Positions 27,579-37,819 of a stretch of DNA of 64,000 nucleotides are shown piece by piece. Source of the stretch: Mycolicibacterium malmesburyense (GTDB lineage Bacteria; Actinomycetota; Actinomycetes; Mycobacteriales; Mycobacteriaceae). The first letter of the stretch is position 1; each line of letters begins with the position of its first letter. The DNA is taken from positions 85,753 through 149,752 of the forward strand of contig NZ_CVTB01000280.1 in the NCBI RefSeq assembly GCF_001050015.1, written 5' to 3'. The notes under the pieces are model-generated. The model saw only the letters and a program-made list of their open reading frames with translations, was not told the origin of the DNA and made no database searches. The position numbers and the translations under genes are program-made.

Positions 27579-28812
27579 TTTCTGCCCCTTCCGGTCCCTC
27601 GCTGATCGCGGTGATCGCTCCATCGGCCACTCGCACGCGCAACCGCACCCCCTCGGCGGCGTCGGCGGTGCTGCGCAACACCTGGGCGTCAGGCATCGTC
27701 TGCACGACCGCATAGCCGCGCGCCAGCGTCTGCGCCGGCCCCAGTGTGCCCAGCCGCGCCGACAGGTGTTCGATGCGATCGGTCTCGACGGCCACCAGTC
27801 GGGTGATGTCCCGGCGGGCGGTGGTGCGCAGCCGGTCGACCTCGTCGCCGCGCGCGGAGATCGCCGCCAGCGGCTGCGCCAGCACGGGTCTGCTGCGCAA
27901 CTGATCCAGGGCGTGCTGCTCGCGGTTCACCCAGTTGCGCAACGCTTGTCCACCGCGCCGGCACAGGTCGGTGATGTAGGCCTGTTCGGCGGCGGCGTCG
28001 GGGACGATGCGCTTGGCCGCATCGGTCGGTGTCGCGGCGCGCAGGTCGGCGACCAGGTCGCACAGCGGATTGTCGGGTTCGTGTCCGATCGCGCTGACCA
28101 CGGGCGTGGTGCACTTGGCGATCTCGCGGCACAGCGTCTCGTCGTAGAACGGCAGCAGGTCCTCGATGCCGCCACCGCCGCGGGCGATGACGATCACGTC
28201 GACGTCGGGGTCCGCGTCGAGTCCACGCAGCGCCTCGACCACCTGCGGAACCGTGTTCGGGCCCTGCACGGCGGTGTTGCGGACCGCGAACCGCACCGCG
28301 GGCCAGCGGCCGGTGGCCACCGAGATGACGTCGTGTTCGGCGTGGCTGCCGCGGCTGGTGATGAGCCCGATCGTGTTCGGCAGGAACGGAATCGGCCGCT
28401 TGAGCCGCGGGTCGAAGAGGCCCTCGGCGTGCAACAGCTGACGCAGGCGTTCGATGCGCGCCAACAGCTCACCGACGCCGACCGCACGAATCTGGTTGAC
28501 CCGCAACGAGAACGAACCGCGGCCGACGAAGAAGTTCGGCCGTCCCAGCATGACCACCCGGGTGCCCTCGGTGAGCTTCACCGGCGCATTGAGCACCAGC
28601 TCGCGCGGGCAGGTGATCGACAGCGACATGTCGACCGATGGGTCGCGCAGGGTGATGTAGGCGGTGCCGGAGTTCGGCCGCGTCGACAGCTGGGCGACCT
28701 GCCCCTCGACCCAGACCGTTCCGAGTCGCTCGATCCAGTCCTTGATCTTCATCGACACGGAGCGGACCGGAAACGGGTTCTCCGGCGACTGGCCCTGCTC
28801 GGCGTCGGTCAT
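27565..28812 (-). CDS. xseA: Exodeoxyribonuclease VII large subunit
   Basis: A 415-residue catalytic subunit of exonuclease VII. An N-terminal OB-fold ([39 protein letters not shown]) is followed by the XseA catalytic core with [21 protein letters not shown] and [20 protein letters not shown], and a C-terminal coiled region that docks XseB. Cytosolic DNA repair and mismatch-tract degradation enzyme. It is 23 bp from the lipid-droplet-protein gene upstream and overlaps xseB downstream. Confidence 0.96.
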   Translation of the reverse strand: MTDAEQGQSPENPFPVRSVSMKIKDWIERLGTVWVEGQVAQLSTRPNSGTAYITLRDPSVDMSLSITCPRELVLNAPVKLTEGTRVVMLGRPNFFVGRGSFSLRVNQIRAVGVGELLARIERLRQLLHAEGLFDPRLKRPIPFLPNTIGLITSRGSHAEHDVISVATGRWPAVRFAVRNTAVQGPNTVPQVVEALRGLDADPDVDVIVIARGGGGIEDLLPFYDETLCREIAKCTTPVVSAIGHEPDNPLCDLVADLRAATPTDAAKRIVPDAAAEQAYITDLCRRGGQALRNWVNREQHALDQLRSRPVLAQPLAAISARGDEVDRLRTTARRDITRLVAVETDRIEHLSARLGTLGPAQTLARGYAVVQTMPDAQVLRSTADAAEGVRLRVRVADGAITAISEGPEGAENEAH

Positions 28813-28834
28813 ATTCCCAGCCCCGCTGGGGTCG

Positions 28835-29404
28835 TCACTTCGCGGACGCGCGGGTGATCCTGTTGGCGAGCAGCGTCTGGAACGGTGCGCGGCCCTTGGT
28901 GGCCTCCTCGTAGGCCAGCAGCGCCTCGAGGTCGGCCACGCGCAGCGTGTTCAGCCGCGCCCGCAGCTGAGCCAGCGTCAGTGACTCGTAGTCGAGTTCG
29001 CTGACGATCTCGGGGGCCTCACCGATGGCCAGGCCGCCGTCCTCTCCGTCGCCGTCGGAGGTGGTCTGCGGCTCACCGTTGCTGAACAGCGCGAATCGGC
29101 CCTCGGTCATGCGCTCGCCGTCGCCGGGGGCCTCGGAACTTGCGCTGTCGGAGTCGTCGAGATCCTCGTCGAAGGTGGCCCACTCGGGCTGCTCGTCCTT
29201 GGGCGGGAAGATCGACTCGAGCGTCTCGTCACCCCTGTTGACCAGGTCGGCGACGTCCTGCTGGACCTTCATCACCAGGTGCGCGAGCGAACTGACGACC
29301 GTCATCGGGTACATCAGGATGGTCTGGGGCAGCTTGCGGGTTTCCTCGATGGCGGTGACCGCCGCGCCAACCAGCAGACGGACCCCATACGGTGCGGTTG
29401 CCAT
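28835..29404 (-). CDS. Lipid droplet-associated protein (Rv1109c-like)
   Basis: A 189-residue protein matching Rv1109c, which genome pipelines label lipid droplet-associated protein. The N-terminus [45 protein letters not shown] is amphipathic and hydrophobic. An acidic, low-complexity middle follows ([21 protein letters not shown]). The C-terminus ([42 protein letters not shown]) is a SAP-like helix pair. ATG at 29404 is preferred over the in-frame GTG two codons earlier. Likely cotranscribed with xseAB. Confidence 0.85.
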   Translation of the reverse strand: MATAPYGVRLLVGAAVTAIEETRKLPQTILMYPMTVVSSLAHLVMKVQQDVADLVNRGDETLESIFPPKDEQPEWATFDEDLDDSDSASSEAPGDGERMTEGRFALFSNGEPQTTSDGDGEDGGLAIGEAPEIVSELDYESLTLAQLRARLNTLRVADLEALLAYEEATKGRAPFQTLLANRITRASAK

Positions 29405-29477
29405 GGCCACAGCCTACGGGCGACTTCTCGGCTGGGACGAACGGCCTTGGAACGGCACTGTGCGTACCCTGGGTGTC

Positions 29478-30479
29478 ATGCCGCCGACTATCAACATGGG
29501 GATTCCGGGCGCCTCGCGCTCGGTCGCCGGTGGCGTGACCGGTAAACGCGTGCTGCTTGCCGAACCGCGGGGGTACTGCGCTGGGGTGGATCGCGCCGTC
29601 GAGACCGTCGAGCGTGCGCTGGAGAAACACGGCGCCCCCGTCTACGTGCGTCACGAGATCGTGCACAACCGCCACGTCGTCGAGACGCTGGCCAAAGCCG
29701 GTGCGATCTTCGTCGACGAGACCGACGAGGTGCCCGAAGGCGCGATCGTGGTGTTCTCGGCCCACGGGGTCGCCCCGACCGTGCACCAGACCGCCAAGGA
29801 GCGCGACCTCAAGGTCATCGACGCGACCTGCCCACTGGTCACCAAGGTCCACAACGAGGCCAAGCGGTTCGCCAGGGACGACTACGACATCCTGCTGATC
29901 GGTCACGAGGGCCACGAGGAGGTCATCGGCACCGCCGGCGAGGCGCCCGACCATGTGCAGCTTGTCGACGGGCCGGACTCCGTCGACAACGTCACCGTGC
30001 GCGACGAGAACAAGGTGATCTGGCTGTCGCAGACCACGCTCAGCGTCGACGAGACCATGGAGACGGTGCGCCGGCTGCGGGAGAAGTTCCCGACGCTGCA
30101 GGACCCCCCGAGCGACGACATCTGTTACGCCACCCAGAACCGCCAGGTCGCGGTCAAGGCGATGGCGCCCGAATGCGAGTTGGTGATCGTCGTCGGTTCA
30201 CGCAACTCGTCGAACTCCGTGCGCCTGGTCGAGGTCGCGCTGGGCGCCGGATCGGACGCGGCGCACCTGGTCGACTACGCCGACGACATCGACCCCGCAT
30301 GGCTCGACGGCGTGACGACCATCGGCGTCACCTCGGGTGCGTCGGTGCCGGAGATCCTGGTGCGCGGAGTGCTCGAGCGGCTGGCCGACTACGGCTACGA
30401 CACCGTGCAACCGGTGACGACGGCCAACGAGACGCTCGTGTTCGCGTTGCCGAGGGAGATTCGTCCCGCCCGCGCGTAA
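29478..30479 (+). CDS. ispH: 4-hydroxy-3-methylbut-2-enyl diphosphate reductase
   Basis: A 333-residue IspH (LytB2, Rv1110), the last MEP-pathway enzyme, making IPP and DMAPP. The three iron-sulfur cysteines are at about residues 34 ([10 protein letters not shown]), 118 (DATCPLV) and 216 ([11 protein letters not shown]). [18 protein letters not shown] near the C-terminus is also typical. The ATG at 29478 gives the [13 protein letters not shown] start seen in M. tuberculosis. It is divergent from the lipid-droplet-protein gene with 73 bp between starts. Confidence 0.97.
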   Translation: MPPTINMGIPGASRSVAGGVTGKRVLLAEPRGYCAGVDRAVETVERALEKHGAPVYVRHEIVHNRHVVETLAKAGAIFVDETDEVPEGAIVVFSAHGVAPTVHQTAKERDLKVIDATCPLVTKVHNEAKRFARDDYDILLIGHEGHEEVIGTAGEAPDHVQLVDGPDSVDNVTVRDENKVIWLSQTTLSVDETMETVRRLREKFPTLQDPPSDDICYATQNRQVAVKAMAPECELVIVVGSRNSSNSVRLVEVALGAGSDAAHLVDYADDIDPAWLDGVTTIGVTSGASVPEILVRGVLERLADYGYDTVQPVTTANETLVFALPREIRPARA

Positions 30480-30490
30480 CCTCGTCGAGC

Positions 30491-32284
30491 GTGCACTCAC
30501 CGCGAAAATCGTTGGTAAATCTCGCAGTAGCCTCCCGCCCGCTGCTGGTGGTGGCGCTGATCCTGGCTGCCGCGGGTTGCTCCACCGCCGAAGACCGCCT
30601 GAACACCGCGGTGCGGACCTTCGCTGAGGCGTTGTCCAAGGGCGACGCCGGCGCCGCCGCGGCCGTCACGACCGACCCCGCCGCCGCGACCGACACGCTG
30701 ACCAAGCTCTTCGAAAGCCTCGGCACCGACCTGCAAGTCGAGGTGGCGTCGGTGCAACACAACGACGACGAGCCGTCGACCTTCGGCCTCGACACCACGT
30801 GGAAGTTCCGCGACGGCGCGACCCAGTGGACGTACACGACGAACGGCACCGCCACCGCGTCCGGCGACGACGTCAAGGTCGACTGGGCGCCGGCCACCGT
30901 CGCTCCCGGCCTCGACGAGGGGCCGCTGTCCTACAGCACTCTCACTCCGCAACCGGCCGCACGGGTCCTGGACCGCACCGGGGCAGAACTGCTGACCCAG
31001 CACGTCGTGACGCTGATCAACCTGTCGCCGGGAGCGGATGTGGATGCCGTTGCCGCACTGGTCAATCCGATCGCACCCGGCATCACGGCCGAAACGCTGC
31101 GCGCCGACCTCGATGCGGCGGGCGGGAAACCGGTCACGGCCGTCACGCTCCGCGAGGAGGACCTCGCGCCGATCGAGGCGCAGCTGTCCGCGCTGCCGAG
31201 TGTCACGCTCGCACCGCAGACGCGGCTGCTGGCGACCGACAAGGCGCTGACGTCGCCCACCCTGGCCGGGCTGACGGAGCTGTGGCAACAGCGCACCGAC
31301 GAGGCTGCCGGGTGGGCCGTCACCGCGCAGACGAGCGCGGGGCCACGCCGGGTCGGTGGGCAGGACGCGAAACCGGTGGGGGACATCGCCAGCACGTTGG
31401 ACATCGCCGCGCTGCGCGCCGCCGAGCAGGCATTGGGATCGCTGCCGACCCCGGCGGCGCTGGTGGCGATCCAGCCGTCCACCGGGAATCTGTTGGCCGT
31501 CGCGCAGAACGCGCCGGCCGACACGCAGGGGCCGATCGCGTTGACCGGCCTGTATCCGCCGGGTTCGACGTTCAAGACGGTGACGGTCTCGGCAGCGCTG
31601 CAAAGCGGCGATGTGACGCCCGACAGCGTGGTCGCCTGTCCGGCCACCGAGAACATCGAGGGCAGGCAGATTCCGAACGACGACAACTTCGACCTCGGTG
31701 AGGTGCCGTTGCACACCGCGTTCGCCCGGTCGTGTAACACCACGATGGGCCGGCTGGCGGTGAACCTGCCGCCGGACGCGTTGACCAACGCGGCCGCCCA
31801 ACTCGGCCTCGGCATCGACTACATCGCCCCCGGTATGACGACCGTCACGGGCAAGGTGCCGGTCGCGGATACGCCCGCTCTGCGGGTGGAGGAGGGCATC
31901 GGCCAGGGCCAGGTCACCGCCTCGCCGTTCGGAATGGCGTTGGTGGCCGCGGCGCTCGCCCGCGGAGCGGCGCCGGCTCCCGCGATCGTCGAAGGTCAAC
32001 CCGGAAAGCCCGACCGGACACCGGAACCGGTGCCGACGTCGGTCGCCGAGCAGGTCAGGTCGATGATGCGCGAAACCGTGACCGGCGGCACCGCTCAACA
32101 GCTGCAAGACATCCCGGGGATGCTCGGTAAGACCGGAACCGCCGAGTACATCGACGACACCCACGCGCACGGCTGGTTCGTCGGTATCAACGGCGATCTG
32201 GCGCTCGCGGTGTTCGTCAGCGACGCGGGCAGCTCCGCTCCGGCGGTGGACGCCGCGGGCCGCTTCCTACGCGCTGCCGGCTAG
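30491..32284 (+). CDS. Penicillin-binding lipoprotein (class B-like transpeptidase)
   Basis: A 597-residue putative penicillin-binding lipoprotein. The N-terminus has a signal with hydrophobic core and AAAGCST lipobox-like cysteine (about residue 31). An NTF2-like MecA-N-type domain follows (LNTAVRTFAEALSKGDAGAAAAVTT). The transpeptidase domain has the active-site motif GSTFKTVT, the second motif SCN in FARSCNTTMGR, and the third KTGTAEY. It therefore looks active in peptidoglycan cross-linking. The layout is like mycobacterial PBP-lipo (Rv2864c). From memory this position is empty in M. tuberculosis. GTG at 30491 is the likely start. Four-base overlap with the convergent gene. Confidence 0.88.
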   Translation: MHSPRKSLVNLAVASRPLLVVALILAAAGCSTAEDRLNTAVRTFAEALSKGDAGAAAAVTTDPAAATDTLTKLFESLGTDLQVEVASVQHNDDEPSTFGLDTTWKFRDGATQWTYTTNGTATASGDDVKVDWAPATVAPGLDEGPLSYSTLTPQPAARVLDRTGAELLTQHVVTLINLSPGADVDAVAALVNPIAPGITAETLRADLDAAGGKPVTAVTLREEDLAPIEAQLSALPSVTLAPQTRLLATDKALTSPTLAGLTELWQQRTDEAAGWAVTAQTSAGPRRVGGQDAKPVGDIASTLDIAALRAAEQALGSLPTPAALVAIQPSTGNLLAVAQNAPADTQGPIALTGLYPPGSTFKTVTVSAALQSGDVTPDSVVACPATENIEGRQIPNDDNFDLGEVPLHTAFARSCNTTMGRLAVNLPPDALTNAAAQLGLGIDYIAPGMTTVTGKVPVADTPALRVEEGIGQGQVTASPFGMALVAAALARGAAPAPAIVEGQPGKPDRTPEPVPTSVAEQVRSMMRETVTGGTAQQLQDIPGMLGKTGTAEYIDDTHAHGWFVGINGDLALAVFVSDAGSSAPAVDAAGRFLRAAG

Positions 32285-33408
32285 ATGTCGTACTCCCAGG
32301 AGTCGGCCTCCCAGCCGCGCGGTGCACGGCGGCGGGTGCGGTACTCCGCGCGGTCGTCGGCCTCCTCGCCGCGGTAGCGCACCCGGGACACCGGGTGGTA
32401 ATCCCCGTTGCCCGAACCGTTGCCATGGCCGACGCCGTTGCGGCCGTGCGGTTCGCGGGGTTCGTAACTGTCGAAGCGGCGGCGACGTTCGACGCGGTCC
32501 GCGGACCGGTCGAAACCCCTGCGCTCGTAGCCCGCGCGGCGTTCGGACGGGGGAGGACCCGGCTGACGCGGGTTGGGCGTGCGTGGCCTGCGCCGAGGCT
32601 CGGGCCCTGGCGCCGGCTCGGCGTGCCTGCCGGCGCGGGGACGCCGCGGACGCTCGACCGGTTCGATGAGTTCGGTATCGGGCGGTCGGACATGGCGCGA
32701 CCGCGACGGCGCGCTTCGCTTCGCCGGTCGGCCGCTGCGGTTCGACGCCGACCTGGTCCGCGACGCCGTTCTGTCGGCCCGGGCCGCCCGGGGCGCATTT
32801 TGGGGACGCCTGCGGCGCGGCGGGGCCGCGACCTCGTCGTCCTCGTCACGGTGCTGGAAGGCCAGCAGCGATTTGATTTTCGCCACAGTCGCCGCCGCAG
32901 CCGTCGCCACCGTCGAGGCGAGCGCGGATCGCGGCGCCTCGGCGTCCTCGTTCGCCGACGGTGATGCGCGGCGGGTCGACATCCCGATGTACCAGCGGCC
33001 TATGCCGATCAGCAGCACCGCCGCCGAGGTGAAGAACATCAGGGGGAAGCGTTCGATCAGGGGGTAGCCGCAGTTGATCGCCAGATCCTTGACGCCGGTG
33101 AACTGGCCGCCGGTGAACAGGAAGTAGGCGCCGGGCACGGTGACGAACAGGAGCAGGGGCGGCTGGATGACCGCGGTGAACACCGCCTGTTGCCGGACCG
33201 CCAGAACGGCAGCGAGGCAGCCGAGGACGTAGCAGACTGCGAAAACCGTGCCGAGTTCCTTGCTGCCCGACCCGGCGTCGAACGCGAACCCGATCGTGGT
33301 TGCGGTGACCGCGATCAACACAGCACCCCACCCGGGCACACCGGGAAAATTGGGATGCGCGGAGCGGTGGTCGGCGGCAACCGCCGACCGTGCGCGCTGT
33401 GCTGACAC
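32281..33408 (-). CDS. DUF6542 membrane protein with arginine-rich tail (Rv1111c-like)
   Basis: A 375-residue protein with about four N-terminal membrane helices (AVLIAVTATTIGFAFDAGSG, TVFAVCYVLGCLAAVLAV, PPLLLFVTVPGAYFLF, LMFFTSAAVLLIGIGRWYIG) and a long C-terminal tail very rich in Arg, Pro and Asp, probably disordered. The tail ends in acidic/aromatic DSWEYDI. GTG at 33408 (VSAQRARSAVAADHRSAHPN) is the likely start and is divergent from ychF by 84 bp. Function unknown. Confidence 0.8.
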   Translation of the reverse strand: MSAQRARSAVAADHRSAHPNFPGVPGWGAVLIAVTATTIGFAFDAGSGSKELGTVFAVCYVLGCLAAVLAVRQQAVFTAVIQPPLLLFVTVPGAYFLFTGGQFTGVKDLAINCGYPLIERFPLMFFTSAAVLLIGIGRWYIGMSTRRASPSANEDAEAPRSALASTVATAAAATVAKIKSLLAFQHRDEDDEVAAPPRRRRPQNAPRAARADRTASRTRSASNRSGRPAKRSAPSRSRHVRPPDTELIEPVERPRRPRAGRHAEPAPGPEPRRRPRTPNPRQPGPPPSERRAGYERRGFDRSADRVERRRRFDSYEPREPHGRNGVGHGNGSGNGDYHPVSRVRYRGEEADDRAEYRTRRRAPRGWEADSWEYDI

Positions 33409-33492
33409 AGGTAGACCGTACCGGCTTTCACTCCGTGTGGCCGTCAGCGCGGTTCTGGCGTGCCCGTCACGGTCTTTTAGACTCTGGACCCT

Positions 33493-34566
<1,074 letters not shown>

Positions 34567-34575
34567 GGCGATCGG

Positions 34576-34986
34576 TCAGTTGATGATCTCGCCGCGTTCG
34601 TTCTCACGGAGCTTCGCCAGGCGGTCGCGCCACGCCTGAAGTTCCTCGGAAGTCAACCGCGTCCAGTCGTCGACTTCCGCGATGACCCGTAGCGGTTCCC
34701 GGCTGCGATAGGAGCGGGTCGGATTGCCCGGGAACTTCTTGTCGGTGACGTTCGGATCGTCCTCGAACTCACCGGTTGGTTCGACGAGATACACCCGCGG
34801 CGCACCATCGCCGGCCGCGAGTTCGGCGGCCAGCCCCGCACCGTCGCGAAGAGCCGTGAAATAGATGTGGTTCGTGGTGATTTCGGGCCGGTAGTTGGAA
34901 GCAAAGCCCGCGGTGAGTGTGTCTCCGGGGCTCAGTTCGGCCTTCGTCCCGTGGTAGAACGGTCCCTTCTCCAGCCAGGCATTCAC
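34576..34986 (-). CDS. arr: Rifampin ADP-ribosyltransferase (Arr family)
   Basis: A 136-residue Arr protein that inactivates rifamycins by ADP-ribosylation using NAD. Diagnostic features are FYHGTKAELSPGDTL near the N-terminus, TNHIYFTA, and the long block VEPTGEFEDDPNVTDKKFPG followed by NPTRSYRSREPLRV, nearly as in M. smegmatis Arr. Length is close to the usual 140. The protein is cytosolic. It stops 9 bp after ychF on the opposite strand. Chromosomal arr is common in fast-growing mycobacteria and explains intrinsic rifampin tolerance; the motif-level match is strong. Confidence 0.93.
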   Translation of the reverse strand: MNAWLEKGPFYHGTKAELSPGDTLTAGFASNYRPEITTNHIYFTALRDGAGLAAELAAGDGAPRVYLVEPTGEFEDDPNVTDKKFPGNPTRSYRSREPLRVIAEVDDWTRLTSEELQAWRDRLAKLRENERGEIIN

Positions 34987-35042
34987 AGCTCGAGGCTACG
35001 ACGCGGGATGACACTCACCGCCGGCTGTGGGTCGTATCCCTT

Positions 35043-35069
35043 TTGACTGGACACGTGTCCAGCTATCGT
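35043..35069. promoter_or_regulatory. Promoter-like elements over a perfect 16-bp palindrome
   Basis: CTGGACACGTGTCCAG (35047-35062) is a perfect palindrome overlapping TTGACT (35043-35048), a possible -35 box, with TATCGT (35064-35069) 15 bases later as a possible -10. The layout is typical of a TetR-type autoregulated promoter, but no intact gene follows for about 290 bp. Confidence 0.5.
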
Positions 35070-35353
35070 GCCCACGACATCGGTTCCTCGAGGCGGTCGA
35101 AAGGCGCTTAAATGAGCAAGGTCCCGAGCCGGAAGGCTCGTTTGACGCCAACCTTCTCATCAAGACGTACTATCCGATGCCGGAATCCGTTGGTGCTGAA
35201 GCAGACCCGTACGCCCACCTTACGGAAGGGCGGCCGTAGTCAGACGAGGGGATGGCCCGACGGATCGTCGAGGTGTAGTCGCTGATCGACAAGGAGGCCG
35301 TCCGCGAGCAGATGCTTCGAGAGTCGTAACGGCGAGACGTTACATTCGACGGT
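35070..35353 (+). other. Gene-poor stretch, possible decayed coding sequence
   Basis: Together with 34987-35042 this is the longest stretch without a recognised gene (367 bp). Short open frames exist but none looks like a family I know. One frame near the end reads RIVEV-stop-SLIDKEAVREQMLRES-stop, which resembles the start of a SnoaL-like or ring-hydroxylating beta-subunit protein with two stops, so this may be a relic. Evidence is weak. Confidence 0.25.
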
Positions 35354-35719
35354 ATGGCTGACGACTGGCGCATCGATCGGGTCGACGAGATTCGGTCATT
35401 GATCAAGGAAGCCGAACCCGACGTGGTCGAAGAGATCAAATGGCGTAAACCCTCGAACCCCGATGGCGTACCGGCGTTCTCCCTGGACGGGCTCATCTGC
35501 ACACTCGAGATGTACAAGGGCAAGGTCAAGGTGAACTTTGCCAAGGGATCGTCCATCAGCGACCCGGACAAGCTGTTCAACGCGAGCCTCCACGCACCCG
35601 TCGGGCGATCGATCGACCTCCAGGAAGACGACGAACTGAACCCCGAGGCGTTCAAGGCGCTGATCATTAGGGCCGTCGAGGTCAACCGGAGCAACAAGGC
35701 GTCGAAGCGCCGCAAATGA
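35354..35719 (+). CDS. DUF1801 domain protein
   Basis: A 121-residue protein of the DUF1801/YdhG family: VDEIRSLIKEAEPDVVEEIKWRKPSNPDGVPAFS and ICTLEMYKGKVKVNFAKGSSISDPDKLFNASL are the family blocks. Its stop overlaps the start of the following GNAT gene as ATGA, so the two are cotranslated. Function is unknown; the family has an SCP-like or YdhG-like alpha/beta fold. Confidence 0.85.
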   Translation: MADDWRIDRVDEIRSLIKEAEPDVVEEIKWRKPSNPDGVPAFSLDGLICTLEMYKGKVKVNFAKGSSISDPDKLFNASLHAPVGRSIDLQEDDELNPEAFKALIIRAVEVNRSNKASKRRK

Positions 35720-36252
35720 GGATCGCCGACCGGTTACCCCGCGGCGTAGGCAACGTGACGGTCCGGCGGCTCCGGTACGGCGACGCGCACGCGTTCGCGG
35801 CGGGCACCGACGATGCCGCAGTACGACGGTTCGGGCACCTACCGCTGCGGGAGTATTCGGCTGAGATCGTGCGTGAGCAGATCGACGGCGTCATCGCTCG
35901 CGGCCTGGCCGACGACACGCTCGCCGTGCTGGCCATCGCGGACGTGCCGTCCGACGATTTCCTCGGCAGCATCGTCCTTTTCGACATCCACGAGTCCAGC
36001 GCCGAGGTCGGGTTCTGGTTGGCCCCGCAGGGACGCGGTCGCGGCGCGGCTCGTCAAGGCCTGTCGGCAGTCGCCGGCCTGGCCGCCGAGGCCGGACTCA
36101 CTCGGCTGACCGCACGAACCGCGCCGGAGAACGTCGGCTCTCGTCGGGTACTGGAACGCGTCGGCTTCGTGCAGACCGGCGGTCCCCGGAACGAAACGAC
36201 CCCGTCAGGAGAGACGACAACTGTCTTGACGTACGAGTACTACACTCCGTAG
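35716..36252 (+). CDS. GNAT-family N-acetyltransferase
   Basis: A 178-residue acetyltransferase of the RimJ/RimL-like GNAT group. VTVRRLRYGDAHAFAAGTDDAAVRRFGHLP opens the fold; the acetyl-CoA loop is GFWLAPQGRGRGAARQGLSAVAGLA, and the late motif NVGSRRVLERVGFVQTG is classic. It overlaps the DUF1801 stop by four bases. Substrate unknown; could modify a protein N-terminus or a small molecule. Confidence 0.88.
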   Translation: MRIADRLPRGVGNVTVRRLRYGDAHAFAAGTDDAAVRRFGHLPLREYSAEIVREQIDGVIARGLADDTLAVLAIADVPSDDFLGSIVLFDIHESSAEVGFWLAPQGRGRGAARQGLSAVAGLAAEAGLTRLTARTAPENVGSRRVLERVGFVQTGGPRNETTPSGETTTVLTYEYYTP

Positions 36253-36272
36253 TAGACGATCGGAGGCGGCGT

Positions 36273-36821
36273 ATGCGGTGGCGCGGTGTCAGTCATGTCG
36301 AGTTCGCGGTGCTGGATTACGACGAATCGATCGCCTTCTACGACGCCTTGTTCGGCTGGCTCGGATACAGCAGCTTCTCGTCGCTGAACATGGAGTACCA
36401 GTCGATCTACTACATGACGCGCCACGTCAACCCGCACAGCTACATCGGGATCCAGCCCGCGCGCACCGGCGCGAAGCTGACGCACGCCGACCAGGCCGTC
36501 GGCATCAATCACATCGCCTTATGGGCGCGTAGCAGAAAAGAGGTCGACCGCTTCCACCGCGATTTTCTGGTCGCGCACGAGATCCCGGTCACCGACACGC
36601 CCCTGGAGTACCCGCAGTACTGGCCCGGCTACTACGCGGTGTTCTTCGACGACCCCATCAACGGCATCCACTGGGAATTGGCGTGGGTACCGAAAGTGCC
36701 GACGCCCCGCCAGGTTTGGTCGTTCTATCGGGCGCTGCGCGTGTTCGCGAAGGCCAGAGCGGATCTGGCGAACACCGTGCCGGGAGTCACCTGGCAGGCG
36801 AGGCGGACCTCGCCGCGTTAG
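36273..36821 (+). CDS. VOC-family (glyoxalase/dioxygenase fold) protein
   Basis: A 182-residue protein with two VOC beta-alpha-beta-beta-beta units. MRWRGVSHVEFAVLDYDESIAFYDALFGWLGY opens the first; VGINHIALWARSRKEVDRFHRDFL and YYAVFFDDPINGIHWELAW form the second. Candidate metal ligands are the His in SHVEF, the His in NHIAL and the Glu in HWELAW. No substrate can be assigned. The C-terminal 40 residues are basic. It follows the GNAT gene by 20 bp. Confidence 0.85.
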   Translation: MRWRGVSHVEFAVLDYDESIAFYDALFGWLGYSSFSSLNMEYQSIYYMTRHVNPHSYIGIQPARTGAKLTHADQAVGINHIALWARSRKEVDRFHRDFLVAHEIPVTDTPLEYPQYWPGYYAVFFDDPINGIHWELAWVPKVPTPRQVWSFYRALRVFAKARADLANTVPGVTWQARRTSPR

Positions 36822-36828
36822 TGGCGGC

Positions 36829-37083
36829 TCAGGGTATGGCCACCCGCACCGAACCGTCGCACGCCTGCACGGTCGGGCCGGCCACCCGCACCGAACCGTC
36901 GCACAGCCGTGTCTGAGGGGACCGCACCGATCCGTCGCCGGCGACCGTGGGATCGGCGTACTCGATCCTCAGTCCCGGATGCGGCGACGGCATCGCACCC
37001 GCACCACCGGCGGTGAGCGCAGCGGCGAGGACGATGCCCGCCGACAAGGTCGCTCCGACGAGGGATTTCTTCAGCCCGTTCAT
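36829..37083 (-). CDS. Small secreted protein with DGSVR repeats
   Basis: An 84-residue protein with a clear signal peptide (LKKSLVGATLSAGIVLAAALTAGGAGAMP) and a mature part of about 54 residues. The mature part has three DGSVR units: AGDGSVRSP, LCDGSVRVAGP and ACDGSVRVAIP. The last two are encoded by a 25-bp direct repeat (36838-36862 and 36880-36904, period 42 bp). Two Cys could form a disulfide. The ATG has GGAAGGA upstream. Small acid-stable secreted proteins of this type occur in mycobacteria; function unknown. Confidence 0.65.
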   Translation of the reverse strand: MNGLKKSLVGATLSAGIVLAAALTAGGAGAMPSPHPGLRIEYADPTVAGDGSVRSPQTRLCDGSVRVAGPTVQACDGSVRVAIP

Positions 37084-37197
37084 CCCGCAGGATTCCTTCC
37101 GCGAAGGCGTCGCGTGGGGTCGCGTCGCCGGTGCGGCAAGTACAAGGCGTGGTGCGCGCTACCGATCCCAAGAACGGAATCGGGTTCAATGTTGTGG

Positions 37198-37683
37198 ATG
37201 GCACGCATCGATACCGCATCGCGGGTGGTCAAGGCTCCACTGAGCCGTGTCTTCGAAGCGCTCATCGACCCCGGGGCGCTCGCCGAATGGCTGCCTCCGT
37301 CCGGGATGAGCGGCCGCTTCGAACACTTCGACGCTCGCCCGGGTGGTTCCTACCGGATGGTTCTGACGTATACCGATCCGCCGTCGGAGGGCGGGAAGAG
37401 CGACGCCGACTCCGACGTCGTCGAGGGCCGCTTCGTCGAGATCGAGCCCGACGATCGAATCGTGCAGGCCGTCGAGTTCGACTCGGGTGACCCGGCTTTC
37501 GGCGGAACCATGACCATGACGTGGACCGTGACGAGGGTGGACGGCGGGACGCGGGTGGAGATGCGCGCCGATGACGTGCCGCTGGGAATCTCGGCGGCCG
37601 ACCACGCGGACGGAATGAATTCTTCACTGGACAATCTCGCCGCCTATCTCGCCAAGCGGCAGACGGTGTTTCGCGCCGAGTAG
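37198..37683 (+). CDS. SRPBCC / AHSA1-like protein
   Basis: A 161-residue protein of the Aha1-C/START superfamily. ASRVVKAPLSRVFEALIDPGALAEWLPPSGMSGRFEHFDARPGGSYRMVL is the diagnostic AHSA1 N-terminus; DDVPLGISAADHADGMNSSLDNLAAYLAKR is the C-terminal helix. The start could be 37189 (MLWMARID) or 37198 (MARID). Divergent from the small secreted protein. Often encoded with ArsR-type regulators elsewhere; none here. Function unknown. Confidence 0.82.
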   Translation: MARIDTASRVVKAPLSRVFEALIDPGALAEWLPPSGMSGRFEHFDARPGGSYRMVLTYTDPPSEGGKSDADSDVVEGRFVEIEPDDRIVQAVEFDSGDPAFGGTMTMTWTVTRVDGGTRVEMRADDVPLGISAADHADGMNSSLDNLAAYLAKRQTVFRAE

Positions 37684-37819
37684 ACCAAAGCGATGCACGC
37701 ACGATGCATTTGCGAACAGAGGGTTGAGCGGATTTCCTTTGGGTAGACCTGTGCCCGAGCTAGGGGGGTGGGCACGGTGCCCATGGGTCGAATAGCTCCA
37801 GATACGAAGGAGCAAAGAA

